A DNA stretch of 64,000 bases from CAXBES01 sp963974915 (GCA_963974915.1 CAXBES010000006.1:62001-126000); one strand, 5' to 3'; positions 17,935-27,187 are shown, counted from the stretch's first letter. Numbers and translations are program-made. The notes: generated from the letters alone by a model not told the origin.

Positions 17935-19045
17935 GAAATTGCTTTTGATTGCTTAATTGCCATAGATCTTTCTTTTTGAGTGCTTCCAGAAACATCGTGG
18001 CGCTGTTTCCTTCTCCGAAGGATTCTTCGGCAGGAGCTACTGTTATTTCCTTTGCAGCATTGATCGCAGCAGTTATACTTTTGGTTTCATAAGAACAATG
18101 AATAATATCGTCATGCACAGATCTGTTTTGTTGTCTGCTGCCAATATTAACCGTTGGAATATGATAGTAAGGCGCTTCGCGAATACCTGCACTCGAGTTT
18201 CCGATCATGAATTGCGATTTTTTTAATAGCGTAAGGAAATATTCGAAACGAATAGAAGGAAATATTCTAAACCTACTATTCCCTTTTAACCTTTTATAAG
18301 CCTCAAAAATGGCATCGCTTCCCAGATCATTATTTGGATAGATCACCACATAATTGGTATCGTCATCTAATAGTGCATCCACAAAATGTGCTGCGTTTTC
18401 TGTCATTTGCTCGAACTCTGTCGTTACAGGATGGAACATCGCAACGGCATAGTTATCGAATGGAATTTCATAATATCGCTGTACTTCACTTAAATTGGGA
18501 AGTCTGCCCGAAAACATAATATCAACATCGGGAGAACCGATTTCATAAATTGATTCAGATAATTCTCCCATCTGCTCCAAACGCTTTGCCGCCGAAGCAT
18601 TTGAAACAAAATGAATATGACTCAGTTTACTTACCGAATGCCGTATTAACTCATCTACAGTTCCCGAAATTTCACCGCCTTCAATATGAGCTACCAATAC
18701 ATTATTTAAGGCCCCAACTATTGCTCCTGCCAGTGTTTCAACTCTATCGCCGTGCACCACGATCATATCTGGCTTTAATTTATTTATATAGGCCGAAAAA
18801 CCCTCAATGGTTCTCGCCAGACTTAAATCCATCGTGCCTTGCGAAGTCTGATTATCGAATGTATAAATATGATTAAAACCGCTTTTCTCGATCTCCATCA
18901 CGGTAAACCCGTATTTTTGTTGAAGATGCATTCCCGTTGCAAAAATATGTGGCTCAAACCCCGGATCTTCTTCAAGAATACGAAGCAAGGATTTTATTTT
19001 TCCAAAATCGGCACGAGTACCCGTTAGAAAGGCTATTTTTTTCAT
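17921..19045 (-). CDS. neuC: UDP-N-acetylglucosamine 2-epimerase (hydrolysing), NeuC type
   Basis: 374 residues. The opening KKIAFLTGTRADFGKIKSLLRIL and the motifs VVHGDRVETLAGAIVGAL, VAHIEGGEISGTVDELIRHSVSKLSHIHFVS and MIGNSSAGIREAPYY are those of hydrolysing UDP-GlcNAc 2-epimerases (NeuC/NnaA), which release UDP and give ManNAc for sialic acid synthesis. The fold is the GT-B-like epimerase fold; length matches the family. The start overlaps the neuB stop by 4 bases. Related LegG enzymes use a 4-amino derivative, but the dehydratase and aminotransferase/acetyltransferase set that the Leg route needs is not next to it, so the ManNAc route is the simpler reading. Confidence 0.9.
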   Translation of the reverse strand: MKKIAFLTGTRADFGKIKSLLRILEEDPGFEPHIFATGMHLQQKYGFTVMEIEKSGFNHIYTFDNQTSQGTMDLSLARTIEGFSAYINKLKPDMIVVHGDRVETLAGAIVGALNNVLVAHIEGGEISGTVDELIRHSVSKLSHIHFVSNASAAKRLEQMGELSESIYEIGSPDVDIMFSGRLPNLSEVQRYYEIPFDNYAVAMFHPVTTEFEQMTENAAHFVDALLDDDTNYVVIYPNNDLGSDAIFEAYKRLKGNSRFRIFPSIRFEYFLTLLKKSQFMIGNSSAGIREAPYYHIPTVNIGSRQQNRSVHDDIIHCSYETKSITAAINAAKEITVAPAEESFGEGNSATMFLEALKKKDLWQLSNQKQFRDKT

Positions 19046-20085
19046 AGGCTAATATCTCCCTTGGTGAGTTGTACATCATTTTCTATATCGCGTGTGGCGG
19101 TAGTTCCTAATACCTCATCAAACTTTTCGGCTAAAATTTCCCCTGTTCCCGGACGTTTCACCCAAATATTTTCGGTTGTAAATAGCTCGCCCTTTTTAAT
19201 GGGCTGAATAGTACATACGGTTGCAAAGGCAAAATCTATGGTTACCTGTTCCTCCTTTGCGGGCTCTTTGGTTCCTCCCCGCATCATCCAGATCTCTTCC
19301 GAAGAAACTATTAATTCTTCACAAGCTGCTTCGTCCATGCTGCACACGATATCCGGACCCGTACGTTGCATATGATCTGTAAAATGACGCTCTAAAACAG
19401 AAGCCCCTAGCGCTACAGCACCTAAACAAGCGTTGTTATTTAAAGTGTGATCGCTCAATCCAAAAACCTTATCCGGAAATGCTTCGTGAAGCTGTGTCAT
19501 AGCGCCAAATCGCACCAAATGAGTAGGTGTTGGATATAGATTAGTGGTATGCAACAGTGCCAATGGTACTTTATGCTTGTCGAAAATAGCAACTGCTTTT
19601 CTAACACTCTCAATCGTATTCATTCCGGTACTTAGAATTACCGGTTTTTGGAAACTAGCAATATGCTCCAATAACGGGTAATTGTTGCATTCGCCAGAAC
19701 CTATCTTATAACCTTGAACATCCATTGCTTCCAGTCTGTTGGCAGCCGCTCTGGAGAAAGGTGTGGAGATAAATATCATACCCTGCTCTTCTACATAAGC
19801 CTTAAGAGCTCTTTCATCTTCTTCGTTTAGTGCACATCGCTCCATAATATCATAAATGGAAACATCTGCATTCCCCGGAATCACCTTTTTCGCCGCGCCA
19901 CTCATTTCGTCTTCTACAATATGAGTTTGATGTTTCACCACCTCAACCCCTGCGCGTTTTGCAGCATCGACCATTTGTTTAGCGGCGGTTAGTGAGCCCT
20001 CATGATTAATACCAATTTCGGCGATCACCAAAGGTTTGTAGTCTCTTCCAATTTTTCGTCCTGAAATTTCTATAAAAGGCTCCAT
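19042..20085 (-). CDS. neuB: N-acetylneuraminate (nonulosonic acid) synthase
   Basis: 347 residues. Condenses ManNAc (or a derivative) with phosphoenolpyruvate. The barrel domain shows LVIAEIGINHEGSLTAAKQM, VVKHQTHI, FISTPFSRAAANRLE, YKIGSGECNNYPLLEHIA, VILSTGMNTIESV and GLSDHT, all classic NeuB motifs. The C-terminal SAF (antifreeze-like) domain spans about 285-345, including TIQPIKKGELFTTENI and RPGTG. It is coupled to neuC (4-base overlap) and 3 bases from the deacetylase gene. Substrate could be ManNAc or a modified ManN given the unusual genes between it and neuA. Confidence 0.94.
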   Translation of the reverse strand: MEPFIEISGRKIGRDYKPLVIAEIGINHEGSLTAAKQMVDAAKRAGVEVVKHQTHIVEDEMSGAAKKVIPGNADVSIYDIMERCALNEEDERALKAYVEEQGMIFISTPFSRAAANRLEAMDVQGYKIGSGECNNYPLLEHIASFQKPVILSTGMNTIESVRKAVAIFDKHKVPLALLHTTNLYPTPTHLVRFGAMTQLHEAFPDKVFGLSDHTLNNNACLGAVALGASVLERHFTDHMQRTGPDIVCSMDEAACEELIVSSEEIWMMRGGTKEPAKEEQVTIDFAFATVCTIQPIKKGELFTTENIWVKRPGTGEILAEKFDEVLGTTATRDIENDVQLTKGDISL

Positions 20086-20088
20086 AGG

Positions 20089-21036
20089 TTACGTTCGGCA
20101 GCTTCCATGCGGAAACTGGTTGCAATCGAAGCGCGGTAACGCCTGTCGATGTTGGGTTAAATCTTCAAATGTAATATCGCGCTCTTCTACATTAAAAGAG
20201 AATGATACATCTTCCTTATTTAATAATTCTCTGGTTTCATCTGTAAAGGTATGAAAACCGCCGTAAGGATAACAAAACGTTTTTACGGGAAGTACTCCTA
20301 CAACCGATTCTAAAAATGAAAAGGAATTTACTATTTCTTCTTTTTGCTTGACAAGCGATAATTTACTCATCACCGGATGATTCATAGTATGACTGCCTAA
20401 TAACATACCTGCTTCTTTCATCATTCTTAATTCGTCTTCAGACATATAGAACTTTGAGAACAATTGTGAGAGCGTTTCTTCAAAGAATTGCTCGATAAGA
20501 GCATCGATCACCTGTTTTCGGTATTCGTAATCGATATAGTAATTTAAAGTCCGTTTTACCAAATTAGTATAGTCATCATTATCCTGAAGTTGATAGGTAG
20601 CTTCTTTAAAAGCAGATACATTGTTATGGGATAGCATTTCTTCGGAAACATGCCGTTGTAAGGCTGCGAATAGTTCTTTTGAAGGAACTTTTCCGAGCAA
20701 CAAATGAATTTTATGTACGTCTAACAAGTCTTCGGAAGCATATACTCCGGTAGTGATATAGAAAATACCCCATAGATTACGCCTTTTTAAAACCGGTAAT
20801 ACATACTTAAAATGGTCTTTAAATCCGTCGTCAAAGGTTAAGATCACTCCCGGCGCCGGAATCCCGGTTTCAAGTGATTCTAAAAAATCTTCTTTCGTTA
20901 CAAAACCGAACTCGGTGTCGAAAAAATCTAATTGCTTTTCAAAATCTTCTATATGCAGGTTTTTGAAATTTGGAAAGGCTTCGTCCAACGGACGAACATA
21001 ATGATACATTACAGCTTTCATCGAGGGACTAGTCAT
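20089..21036 (-). CDS. NodB-type polysaccharide deacetylase family protein
   Basis: 315 residues; a second start at MKAVMYHYVRPLDE (from 21021) is equally credible and would remove the 8-base overlap with the upstream gene. The NodB homology domain shows GVILTFDDGFKDHFKYVLPVL (metal-binding Asp pair in FDDG, about 67-71) and GSHTMNHPVMSKLS (His-x3-His metal ligands), plus TFCYPYGGF. These enzymes remove N- or O-acetyl groups in a divalent-metal-dependent way. No signal peptide is visible, suggesting that it works in the cytoplasm on a precursor. Placement between neuB and the formyltransferase suggests deacetylation of the nonulosonic acid precursor before re-acylation. Confidence 0.87.
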   Translation of the reverse strand: MTSPSMKAVMYHYVRPLDEAFPNFKNLHIEDFEKQLDFFDTEFGFVTKEDFLESLETGIPAPGVILTFDDGFKDHFKYVLPVLKRRNLWGIFYITTGVYASEDLLDVHKIHLLLGKVPSKELFAALQRHVSEEMLSHNNVSAFKEATYQLQDNDDYTNLVKRTLNYYIDYEYRKQVIDALIEQFFEETLSQLFSKFYMSEDELRMMKEAGMLLGSHTMNHPVMSKLSLVKQKEEIVNSFSFLESVVGVLPVKTFCYPYGGFHTFTDETRELLNKEDVSFSFNVEERDITFEDLTQHRQALPRFDCNQFPHGSCRT

Positions 21037-21850
21037 GGGCTAATGCAGCGTTTTCGATTATTGGGACGGCTTTATCCCTGGTTGTTTTATTGGCAATATA
21101 ATCTTCGAGCATACCGGATTCGAAATTGTTATAGAGTTGTTGTACAGAGGCTTCCGTAAAATCTGAATTCTTATAATACAAATCCTTCTCGCTTTTTTCC
21201 AGCTGAGTAGCAGGGGTTAACTCATCAAACTTTTGAAGCAATAAAGCCATTTCCGAAGTCATATCTATTAAGAGTCGGTTGCAAATTACATGAAACGAAT
21301 CGGTGGCAAAAACTCTGGGTCTTATTTGATGAAGCACTTCTCCCGTGTCTATTCCTGCATCGATTTTCATAAAAGTGACACCACAAAACTCCGGTGCATT
21401 ATTGACAAAAGGCCAGAAGTTGGTTCCGCTACCTCGATAATACGGCGATAAACCTAAGTGAATATTTATAAATCGATCGCGAAAGGCATCGATTAAGGTC
21501 GGTTTTATTATCGATGAACCGTACGAAACGATGACATCGGGATTGAGCGCAATGATCTTCTCTACAGTAACGGGGTCGTTAATGGTTCCTTTGGCGATGG
21601 AAATTGGGTTCGATTCATCTTTAGCATACGTACAGAAGAGTTCGAAGAAATCTTTTTCAACCTGAGATCGAGCCTGCAAATGTTGATGTCTCAGTTTTTC
21701 AGATTCAGAATTGGTAATCTTATTAGCAAGATTCTTTTCACCCGATTCGCAGAAACTCGCAACGACTTCCACCCCATTTTGCAAGGCTAAATACTTCCTG
21801 AAAAAAGTATGTCGTAACTCTGAAGATGTAAGGACAACTATTCTTTTCAT
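21029..21850 (-). CDS. Formyltransferase family protein (sugar N-formyltransferase-like)
   Basis: 273 residues. The folate-dependent formyltransferase core is visible: PDVIVSYGSSIIKPTLID, FINIHLGLSPYYRGSGTNFWPF (with the catalytic-site HLGxSPxYRG), and FMKIDAGIDTGEVLHQ containing the catalytic Asp. It lacks the C-terminal tRNA-binding domain of methionyl-tRNA formyltransferase, pointing to a sugar amine or other small-molecule substrate. It overlaps neuA by 4 bases and the deacetylase by 8, so the trio is co-expressed. A reasonable inference is N-formylation of an amino group on the nonulosonic acid or its precursor. Confidence 0.85.
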   Translation of the reverse strand: MKRIVVLTSSELRHTFFRKYLALQNGVEVVASFCESGEKNLANKITNSESEKLRHQHLQARSQVEKDFFELFCTYAKDESNPISIAKGTINDPVTVEKIIALNPDVIVSYGSSIIKPTLIDAFRDRFINIHLGLSPYYRGSGTNFWPFVNNAPEFCGVTFMKIDAGIDTGEVLHQIRPRVFATDSFHVICNRLLIDMTSEMALLLQKFDELTPATQLEKSEKDLYYKNSDFTEASVQQLYNNFESGMLEDYIANKTTRDKAVPIIENAALAHD

Positions 21851-22527
21851 AATTCCACGGCATATTTTTTCAGAAGCAATTCAGCCATTAAAAAATCTAT
21901 CTCTGTGTCTATATCTACCGTATCGAAAGGAGTATTGGTGATAAATGCATAGTTATTTTCGGCCAATATGATACCGTTTCTAATTTCTTCACACTTGGTT
22001 ATGTACAACAAACCATTTTCCTTGTACATAGGTTCCAGATCCTGACTCCTTTGCCCCATCGTATAATTAGAGGGTTTAAATTTATGATCATTAATTGTAC
22101 CTAGTTTCGCTTCAAATTTGCTTACCGTCATCAAACTATTGGCATTACTTTCAGAATAAACCCTAAAAGCGTCTTGTAACAGATTCGAAGGTCTCAGCGG
22201 ATTCGTTGGCTGCAATAAAATTAGATTCTCAAAACTTTCAGAAACATTCTCCACCACATGTTGCAGAGCGGTTATCACCGGCTCGTGATCCCCGGCTAGA
22301 TTTTTAGGTCTCATTATAACTTCAGCTCCATATTTCGTTGCGATTTCAGCTAAATCGGAAGAATCTGTACTCACAATAATGGTATCAATAAACTCCGGAA
22401 AGCGTTTGGCATATAAAATACTGTGCGCCATTAACGGGTGTTCTCCCAAAAGCATAGCATTTTTCCCCGGAAGCCGTTTTGAGCCTCCCCTCGCGGTTAT
22501 GACGGCAATGTTCTTAAGTTTCGTCAT
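21847..22527 (-). CDS. neuA: CMP-nonulosonic acid (acylneuraminate) cytidylyltransferase
   Basis: 226 residues. Activates sialic-acid-like sugars with CTP. The nucleotide-binding loop AVITARGGSKRLPGKNAMLLGEHPL (about 8-33) and LILLQPTNPLRPSNLLQDA are diagnostic, as is the C-terminal DIDTEIDFLMAE metal-binding Asp pair. It corresponds to the single-domain NeuA without an esterase extension. Together with neuB and neuC it makes a full route from UDP-GlcNAc to CMP-activated nonulosonate. It lies 6 bases after the pyruvyl transferase gene. Neu5Ac is the default product, but the substituents are uncertain. Confidence 0.93.
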   Translation of the reverse strand: MTKLKNIAVITARGGSKRLPGKNAMLLGEHPLMAHSILYAKRFPEFIDTIIVSTDSSDLAEIATKYGAEVIMRPKNLAGDHEPVITALQHVVENVSESFENLILLQPTNPLRPSNLLQDAFRVYSESNANSLMTVSKFEAKLGTINDHKFKPSNYTMGQRSQDLEPMYKENGLLYITKCEEIRNGIILAENNYAFITNTPFDTVDIDTEIDFLMAELLLKKYAVEL

Positions 22528-22533
22528 TCTAAC

Positions 22534-23361
22534 TTACGGTTTAAACGGACAAACATTCAACAATCCTTTTTGTAATTTCTCGATCACCCCGGTCTCGGGT
22601 AACACCTGCTCACGATTTTCGAAAAGAACTTCCATTTCATTTGCAAGATACGGGCTTTCCTTTATTGGAAAAATATAAGGTTCTATTTCAACCGACTCAA
22701 AATAATCGCGGTATTTAATAGCATCGCCAAAAACCTTATCGGTAAACTGCTGCCAAATAGCCGGTATTCCATAGGCATGAGAAATGATAACTCCATGTAA
22801 CGATGAGGAGATGATACGCTCGCATTGTAAAAATTTATTGGTCGTACCTTCAATATCGTTGGTCATAAGATCAATTAGCAAAACGTCCTCACGATCTGCA
22901 AACCAGTCTTGTACCTTTTTATAATCGTTGTAGTGGGGAACAATACCATAGGCATATTTTTTTTTGATACTTGGGTTGTAAAACTTGGGCAGTAAGAGTC
23001 CGGGGTCACCATAAACTTCGGGAACATCAAAACCCTGATCCAGCAAGTGTTTGCGGGATTGTGGTCCGCGTACTGCTAAAAAAGTAGCATTTTTTATTTC
23101 GTATTCCTTAGCAATGATACCACTGCCCCAAACAATACATTTATGATTTACATGAGTTAAAATACTTCCCGCGGTGACATAAATTGGTAAAAAGTAGTCT
23201 AAGAGTGAGAATTTCTTCGGAAAGGCAAAGATCACCTCTTTCCCCGAAATCTTTTCCACCAGATACTTCCCCAAAAGATCTCCGTAGTTTTCGCGGGCCT
23301 TGCCCTGGATCTTTCGCTCGTTCCACCAAAAAAGTCGGATAGTATTTCTAAAAAACATCAA
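22534..23361 (-). CDS. Polysaccharide pyruvyl transferase family protein
   Basis: 275 residues. Motifs of the family are FWWNERKIQGKARENYGDLLGKYLVEKISG at the start, CIVWGSGIIA, FLAVRGPQSRKHL, VYGDPGLLLPKFY and the conserved SSLHGVIISHAYGIPAIW (His in SSLHG). Family members transfer pyruvate from PEP to sugar hydroxyls, making acidic ketals (CsaB, GumL, ExoV relatives). Here it would add acidity to the exported glycan. It follows a GT4 gene by 6 bases and precedes neuA by 6 bases. Fold is GT-B like; some members do other chemistry, so the reaction is family-level. Confidence 0.87.
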   Translation of the reverse strand: MMFFRNTIRLFWWNERKIQGKARENYGDLLGKYLVEKISGKEVIFAFPKKFSLLDYFLPIYVTAGSILTHVNHKCIVWGSGIIAKEYEIKNATFLAVRGPQSRKHLLDQGFDVPEVYGDPGLLLPKFYNPSIKKKYAYGIVPHYNDYKKVQDWFADREDVLLIDLMTNDIEGTTNKFLQCERIISSSLHGVIISHAYGIPAIWQQFTDKVFGDAIKYRDYFESVEIEPYIFPIKESPYLANEMEVLFENREQVLPETGVIEKLQKGLLNVCPFKP

Positions 23362-23367
23362 TTTATT

Positions 23368-24507
23368 TTACTGCAAGATAGCATTATACTTTTCTAAAAC
23401 CTTAGTCCTCACATAATCGAAGTCTAAGGTAGGTTTAATGGTTTCCAAATTATAATGAATTGCTTTTTTCATCATTCCGGGATGATTTAAAGCGAACAGA
23501 ATTTTACTTTTAATTTCTTCAACATTTAGGCAATCTTCAATAAGGAGTCCGTTTTTTTCTTCGGAAATAACCTCTTCTGTCACTTTTCCGGGATTCGACT
23601 GAATTGGAAAAGCCCCCATACAAATTGCTTCTAATAAGGTATTCGGAATTCCATCCGAATTACTATTGCCAATATACAATTTAGCTTTCCCCATTAACTT
23701 TAAAACTTCCTCGTGTGATAGTCTTCCTTCAATTTTAAAATTTTCTTCCCGGGCTAATTCACTTTCTTCAGCAAAAGCAAACACCGAAGCATCTGCACCA
23801 AACACCACAATTTGATGATCGCTTAACTCCGAAAGTAATTGTTTAATCGCTTTTAAAACTTCGATCACACGTCCCGATCTACCCTGGAAACCTTTAATTA
23901 ATACCGTATTTCGTTCGCTAACAGGAGTAAAATACTGCTCCAATTGCTTTAAGTGAAATCCGCCACCCCCCGGAAACACCCCTAAAAATTCTCCCTTAAA
24001 ACCGTGAGATCTGGCAATTTTATGATCACGTTCACAATCTGAAAACATCATATCTATTCTGGGAAGCACCTGTTTAATATCGCTTAAATATGTTGGCTCA
24101 TTTTGGAAATAAAACAGATCGCTACCCCATGACGAATACATCCACGGTACATGAGCGTGTTTCTTCATTGTTTGTAGAATGGGTTCACAGGCAACGTACA
24201 ATGCAAAACTATGTACGAGGTCGGGTTTAATTTCCAGCAGGATCTTTTCAAAGATCGCTTCGGTATTGTTGGTGTTTATTTTCTGAATGATCTTGTGAAA
24301 TGCAGGAACATTCTTTTTAATAGAATAATAGCCGGGATATTTATACTTGCGCTTCCAGCCTGTAATTTGTTGCACATTTTGAAGTTTCTCTACGGTTTGT
24401 TCTCCATCCAAAATATCGAACCAATACAACTCATAACCGGCTCCCTGAAGTTGTTCAGTCCATCTAAAAAAATGAAGTGTTGGCATAGACACCAGCAGAA
24501 TTTTCAT
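23368..24507 (-). CDS. Glycosyltransferase family 4-like protein (paralogue of 29130-30284)
   Basis: 379 residues. Opening KILLVSMPTLHFFRWTEQLQGAGYELYWFDIL, central PWMYSSWGSDLFYF, PGGGGFHLKQLE, donor domain VLIKGFQGRSGRVIEVLKAI and the E-x7-E motif YIGNSNSDGIPNTLLEAICMGAFPIQSNPGKVTEE. It is clearly related along its length to the protein at 29130-30284, with the same PGGGG and SDGIPNTLLEA segments. Predicted retaining transferase of unknown donor. It abuts the GT2 gene upstream by 2 bases. Confidence 0.86.
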   Translation of the reverse strand: MKILLVSMPTLHFFRWTEQLQGAGYELYWFDILDGEQTVEKLQNVQQITGWKRKYKYPGYYSIKKNVPAFHKIIQKINTNNTEAIFEKILLEIKPDLVHSFALYVACEPILQTMKKHAHVPWMYSSWGSDLFYFQNEPTYLSDIKQVLPRIDMMFSDCERDHKIARSHGFKGEFLGVFPGGGGFHLKQLEQYFTPVSERNTVLIKGFQGRSGRVIEVLKAIKQLLSELSDHQIVVFGADASVFAFAEESELAREENFKIEGRLSHEEVLKLMGKAKLYIGNSNSDGIPNTLLEAICMGAFPIQSNPGKVTEEVISEEKNGLLIEDCLNVEEIKSKILFALNHPGMMKKAIHYNLETIKPTLDFDYVRTKVLEKYNAILQ

Positions 24508-24509
24508 AA

Positions 24510-25577
24510 TTAGAATACGAGAGTTAGGTTAATCACTTTTGTTTGTCGGTTAAAATTATAGGAATAGGGTACGTTTCTATAATTTTTAATTATTTCTTCC
24601 AGTAACAGGTTATTAACTGCTTCCATGGAGAGGATAGTAAAATGTTTTTTCTTTAGGATCTTTTTAATATCCTGTGTTTTTTTCTTCTGAAAGTTGGCAT
24701 CGCCAATGGTAATGGAAACAACGGTGTTACTAAAATTCTTTAATTGTGCCAACACCGAAGCGATTTCCAAATCTATAGGCTCGAGGCGCAATTCATGATC
24801 TGCTGCCTTTTTAAGTTTCTCGTATTCGGCAGCATTTGGCGGCTTCCCCCATTGATCGTCGAGATTTACCTTAGTTCGGTTTGTACTTTCGGAAAGCAAC
24901 ATATACCGGTTATTAATTCGTTCTAAGGTAGAATGAAACGGTTTAGTACTACTCTTACTTCTATATGCTTTTGGATGCCACTGATGTTTTACCAACGCTT
25001 CGGTATCATAAAAATTAACCTTTAAGCCTAAATTTCTCAACCGTATATGAATATCTGTATCTTCGGCGCCCCAGCCATGATAAAACTCGTCATAGCCATT
25101 TACTTCCTTTAATTTTTCGGTTGGAAAAAGAGTTGTTCCCGTGACATCTGCCGTGCCCAGGAAATCAATTTTGTACTCATCAAAATGCTTTTTCTGCAGT
25201 GATTCACTTTCAGAAAGAAAACCATACTGAAAATACAACACCTCGTCTGAAGCTTTTTCCAGGGCGATTTTAATAAAATCCGGATGAAAAATAAGGTCGA
25301 TATCTCCCACCATAAAATAGGGTGACGTAGTTTCCCGAAGTGCAATATTGATCGACCGGCATTTGGACCAAAGTTGATCGCGCGTAGGACAAGCAATAAG
25401 TTTAATAAAATCGAATTTCGCCACCGTTTTAGCGATGGCATTAGCAAATTCGGGGTCACTCCCGTAATCCACTAAGATCACTCTAAAATCTTTAACTGAT
25501 TGCCCTGCGAGCGAATTGAGGCAATTTTCGGCGATACGCAGATCACGATTTCTATATGTAAGGACCAGTGTTATCAA
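24510..25577 (-). CDS. Glycosyltransferase family 2 / galactosyltransferase-C-type protein
   Basis: 355 residues. GT-A domain ITLVLTYRNRDLRIAENCLNSL, VILVDYGSDPEF, and PYFMVGDIDLIFHPDF (DID metal site), then the galactosyltransferase C-terminal type motif GYDEFYHGWGAEDTDIHIRLRNLGLKVNF (ED pair). The last 100 residues add a small alpha/beta domain (VVSITIGDANFQ, DIKKILKKKHFTILSME) that I do not recognise. It overlaps the preceding gene by 4 bases. An N-acetylgalactosaminyl- or galactosyltransferase-type role is possible from the motif, but not proven. Confidence 0.87.
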   Translation of the reverse strand: MITLVLTYRNRDLRIAENCLNSLAGQSVKDFRVILVDYGSDPEFANAIAKTVAKFDFIKLIACPTRDQLWSKCRSINIALRETTSPYFMVGDIDLIFHPDFIKIALEKASDEVLYFQYGFLSESESLQKKHFDEYKIDFLGTADVTGTTLFPTEKLKEVNGYDEFYHGWGAEDTDIHIRLRNLGLKVNFYDTEALVKHQWHPKAYRSKSSTKPFHSTLERINNRYMLLSESTNRTKVNLDDQWGKPPNAAEYEKLKKAADHELRLEPIDLEIASVLAQLKNFSNTVVSITIGDANFQKKKTQDIKKILKKKHFTILSMEAVNNLLLEEIIKNYRNVPYSYNFNRQTKVINLTLVF

Positions 25578-26488
25578 TTAAAACTGTGCTTTAAACTATA
25601 AAAATACATTTTAATAGGCTTCCATGAAGGATTTAGGAATAGAATTCTAAGAAAGGTTTTAAACGCATTCCCATAGCTCCCCTCTCTGTTGTAACTCTTC
25701 ATAAGGGCATCCAGCTTGTGAAGCCTGCTCTTTTTCAACAAAGGTTTCACGGGTGCAAATTGTGGGTCATTTATCGCGTATCTTAAGATCTCAAGATTGA
25801 CTTTAAACTCATCGCTTAGTTTTTTCCGAAGGGCAAAAGAAGCGCCAATTTCGGTGCGATATGCGGCGGTAACCTCCTCTAAAAACTTAATTTTACCCCC
25901 TTCAATTAAGGTCCAAAGGTAAAGTGGCCAATCGCCGTATGGAAAATTAACGATCCATGTGGGTGGTTGTTCTTGAAGGGTTTTATTTTTGACAAGTACG
26001 GTAACAGACGGAATATAATTTCCCATTACGAGATCTTCAAAACTCGTGGTTTCGGGCATTATGGGCTGTCCCGATCGATTAAAAGTGCCATCCGGGAGCA
26101 AGTCTTTTTTTAAGGTATAAATAATTTTATAATCGGGATTCTTACGAAGAAAATCCACCTGTTTTTGCAACTTTAAAGAGTCGGTCCAATAATCGTCGCC
26201 GTCGCATATCGCGATGTATGTTCCGTTACATTCCTTTAAGGTGCGCATAAAATTGGCAATAAGCCCCATATTCTTTTTAGCGGGCAGTACCTTTATTTTT
26301 TCAGGATTTTCTTTTTGATATTTTAAACAAATTTGAAGCGTTTTATCAGTACTTGCATCTTCCCCGATCACCAACTGAAACCGAAAATTGGTTTCCTGCA
26401 TCAGGATACTTTCTATAGTCCGGGCTATAAATTCTTCCTGATTATAGGTTAGCATAAATATGCTTACGGTAATTTTTTGTTCGTGCAA
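25574..26488 (-). CDS. Glycosyltransferase family 2 protein (paralogue of 34054-34887)
   Basis: 304 residues. Opens VSIFMLTYNQEEFIARTIESILMQETNF, then LVIGEDASTDKTLQIC and the metal site YIAICDGDDYWTDSLKLQKQVDFL (GDD). The same GDDYWTD..LKLQKQVDFL block appears in 34054-34887, marking the two as paralogues within one locus. The C-terminus is basic and helical, likely membrane-proximal. Predicted inverting transferase; specificity unknown. Overlaps the downstream GT2 gene by 4 bases and follows the sulfotransferase by 3. Confidence 0.9.
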   Translation of the reverse strand: MHEQKITVSIFMLTYNQEEFIARTIESILMQETNFRFQLVIGEDASTDKTLQICLKYQKENPEKIKVLPAKKNMGLIANFMRTLKECNGTYIAICDGDDYWTDSLKLQKQVDFLRKNPDYKIIYTLKKDLLPDGTFNRSGQPIMPETTSFEDLVMGNYIPSVTVLVKNKTLQEQPPTWIVNFPYGDWPLYLWTLIEGGKIKFLEEVTAAYRTEIGASFALRKKLSDEFKVNLEILRYAINDPQFAPVKPLLKKSRLHKLDALMKSYNREGSYGNAFKTFLRILFLNPSWKPIKMYFYSLKHSFN

Positions 26489-26491
26489 GAC

Positions 26492-27178
26492 TTAACTGAA
26501 TTTATGTTTAAAATGATCGAAATACGTACGCTGGTCCTCAAAGGTGTAACCAAATTGTGCGATGTCCTGTTGATACATTTCGGCAACCCTATCTCTTAAT
26601 TTGTTCGAATACATTTTTGAATAATGATGCTTTTTCTTTAGTCCTTTATTGATATGGGTATCAAACTCTTCACTGCCGCCCAATACTCTTACCACTTTAT
26701 TCATATCTTCGGAAAAGTTCTCGAACCTTCCCACAAAATCCATTTTAAGAGTTCCTTCTTCGGAAAAGAAATCGCTTTGCGGAATCACATGTTCGCCCCT
26801 GTAGTGTTTGGTTCCCGCATCGTGAAGTACATTAGTGAATTTGCCTCGCTTGTGTAAATAATTTTTAAATGAATCCTTGATCTTCTGGTCGTTCATTAGC
26901 CAAAAGTAATCTGAAACTGCCCGATCCCATGGATTCCTTACAAAGGTAAATTTATAGTAAGAATCCCATTGCTCTTTAGTGACCAGTCCTGTTTCCAACA
27001 ATTGTTGTGAAGTGGCATGCTGCATAAATATCTTTCGCTCGGGACAAAAGCCGTATAACACTTCATAATTTGGTTTAAACCAATGGATCTCCTCATCGGG
27101 AAATAAAAAGTATTTAATACTCGTACCCGCACACTTTGGGATATGAATAAAAATGCATTTGTGCTTATGACTTATCAT
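26492..27178 (-). CDS. Carbohydrate sulfotransferase (sulfotransferase family 2 type)
   Basis: 228 residues. The PAPS 5'-phosphosulfate loop is visible as HIPKCAGTS (residues 12-20) and the 3'-phosphate-binding motif as FVRNPWDRAVSDYF (80-93), the arrangement of the HNK-1/chondroitin-type Golgi sulfotransferase family and its bacterial homologues. There is no signal peptide or membrane helix, so it should act in the cytoplasm on nucleotide-linked or lipid-linked sugar. It lies 9 bases after a second, different sulfotransferase gene, giving the locus two sulfation activities. PAPS-generating genes are not present in the window. Confidence 0.9.
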   Translation of the reverse strand: MISHKHKCIFIHIPKCAGTSIKYFLFPDEEIHWFKPNYEVLYGFCPERKIFMQHATSQQLLETGLVTKEQWDSYYKFTFVRNPWDRAVSDYFWLMNDQKIKDSFKNYLHKRGKFTNVLHDAGTKHYRGEHVIPQSDFFSEEGTLKMDFVGRFENFSEDMNKVVRVLGGSEEFDTHINKGLKKKHHYSKMYSNKLRDRVAEMYQQDIAQFGYTFEDQRTYFDHFKHKFS

Positions 27179-27187
27179 CTAATGAGT

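Noticed and set aside
17921..22527. Legionaminic or pseudaminic acid pathway
   Set aside because: The needed 4,6-dehydratase of the PseB/LegB type and its partner genes are not in this operon; neuC-type hydrolysing epimerase is explained by the Neu route. Not fully excluded.
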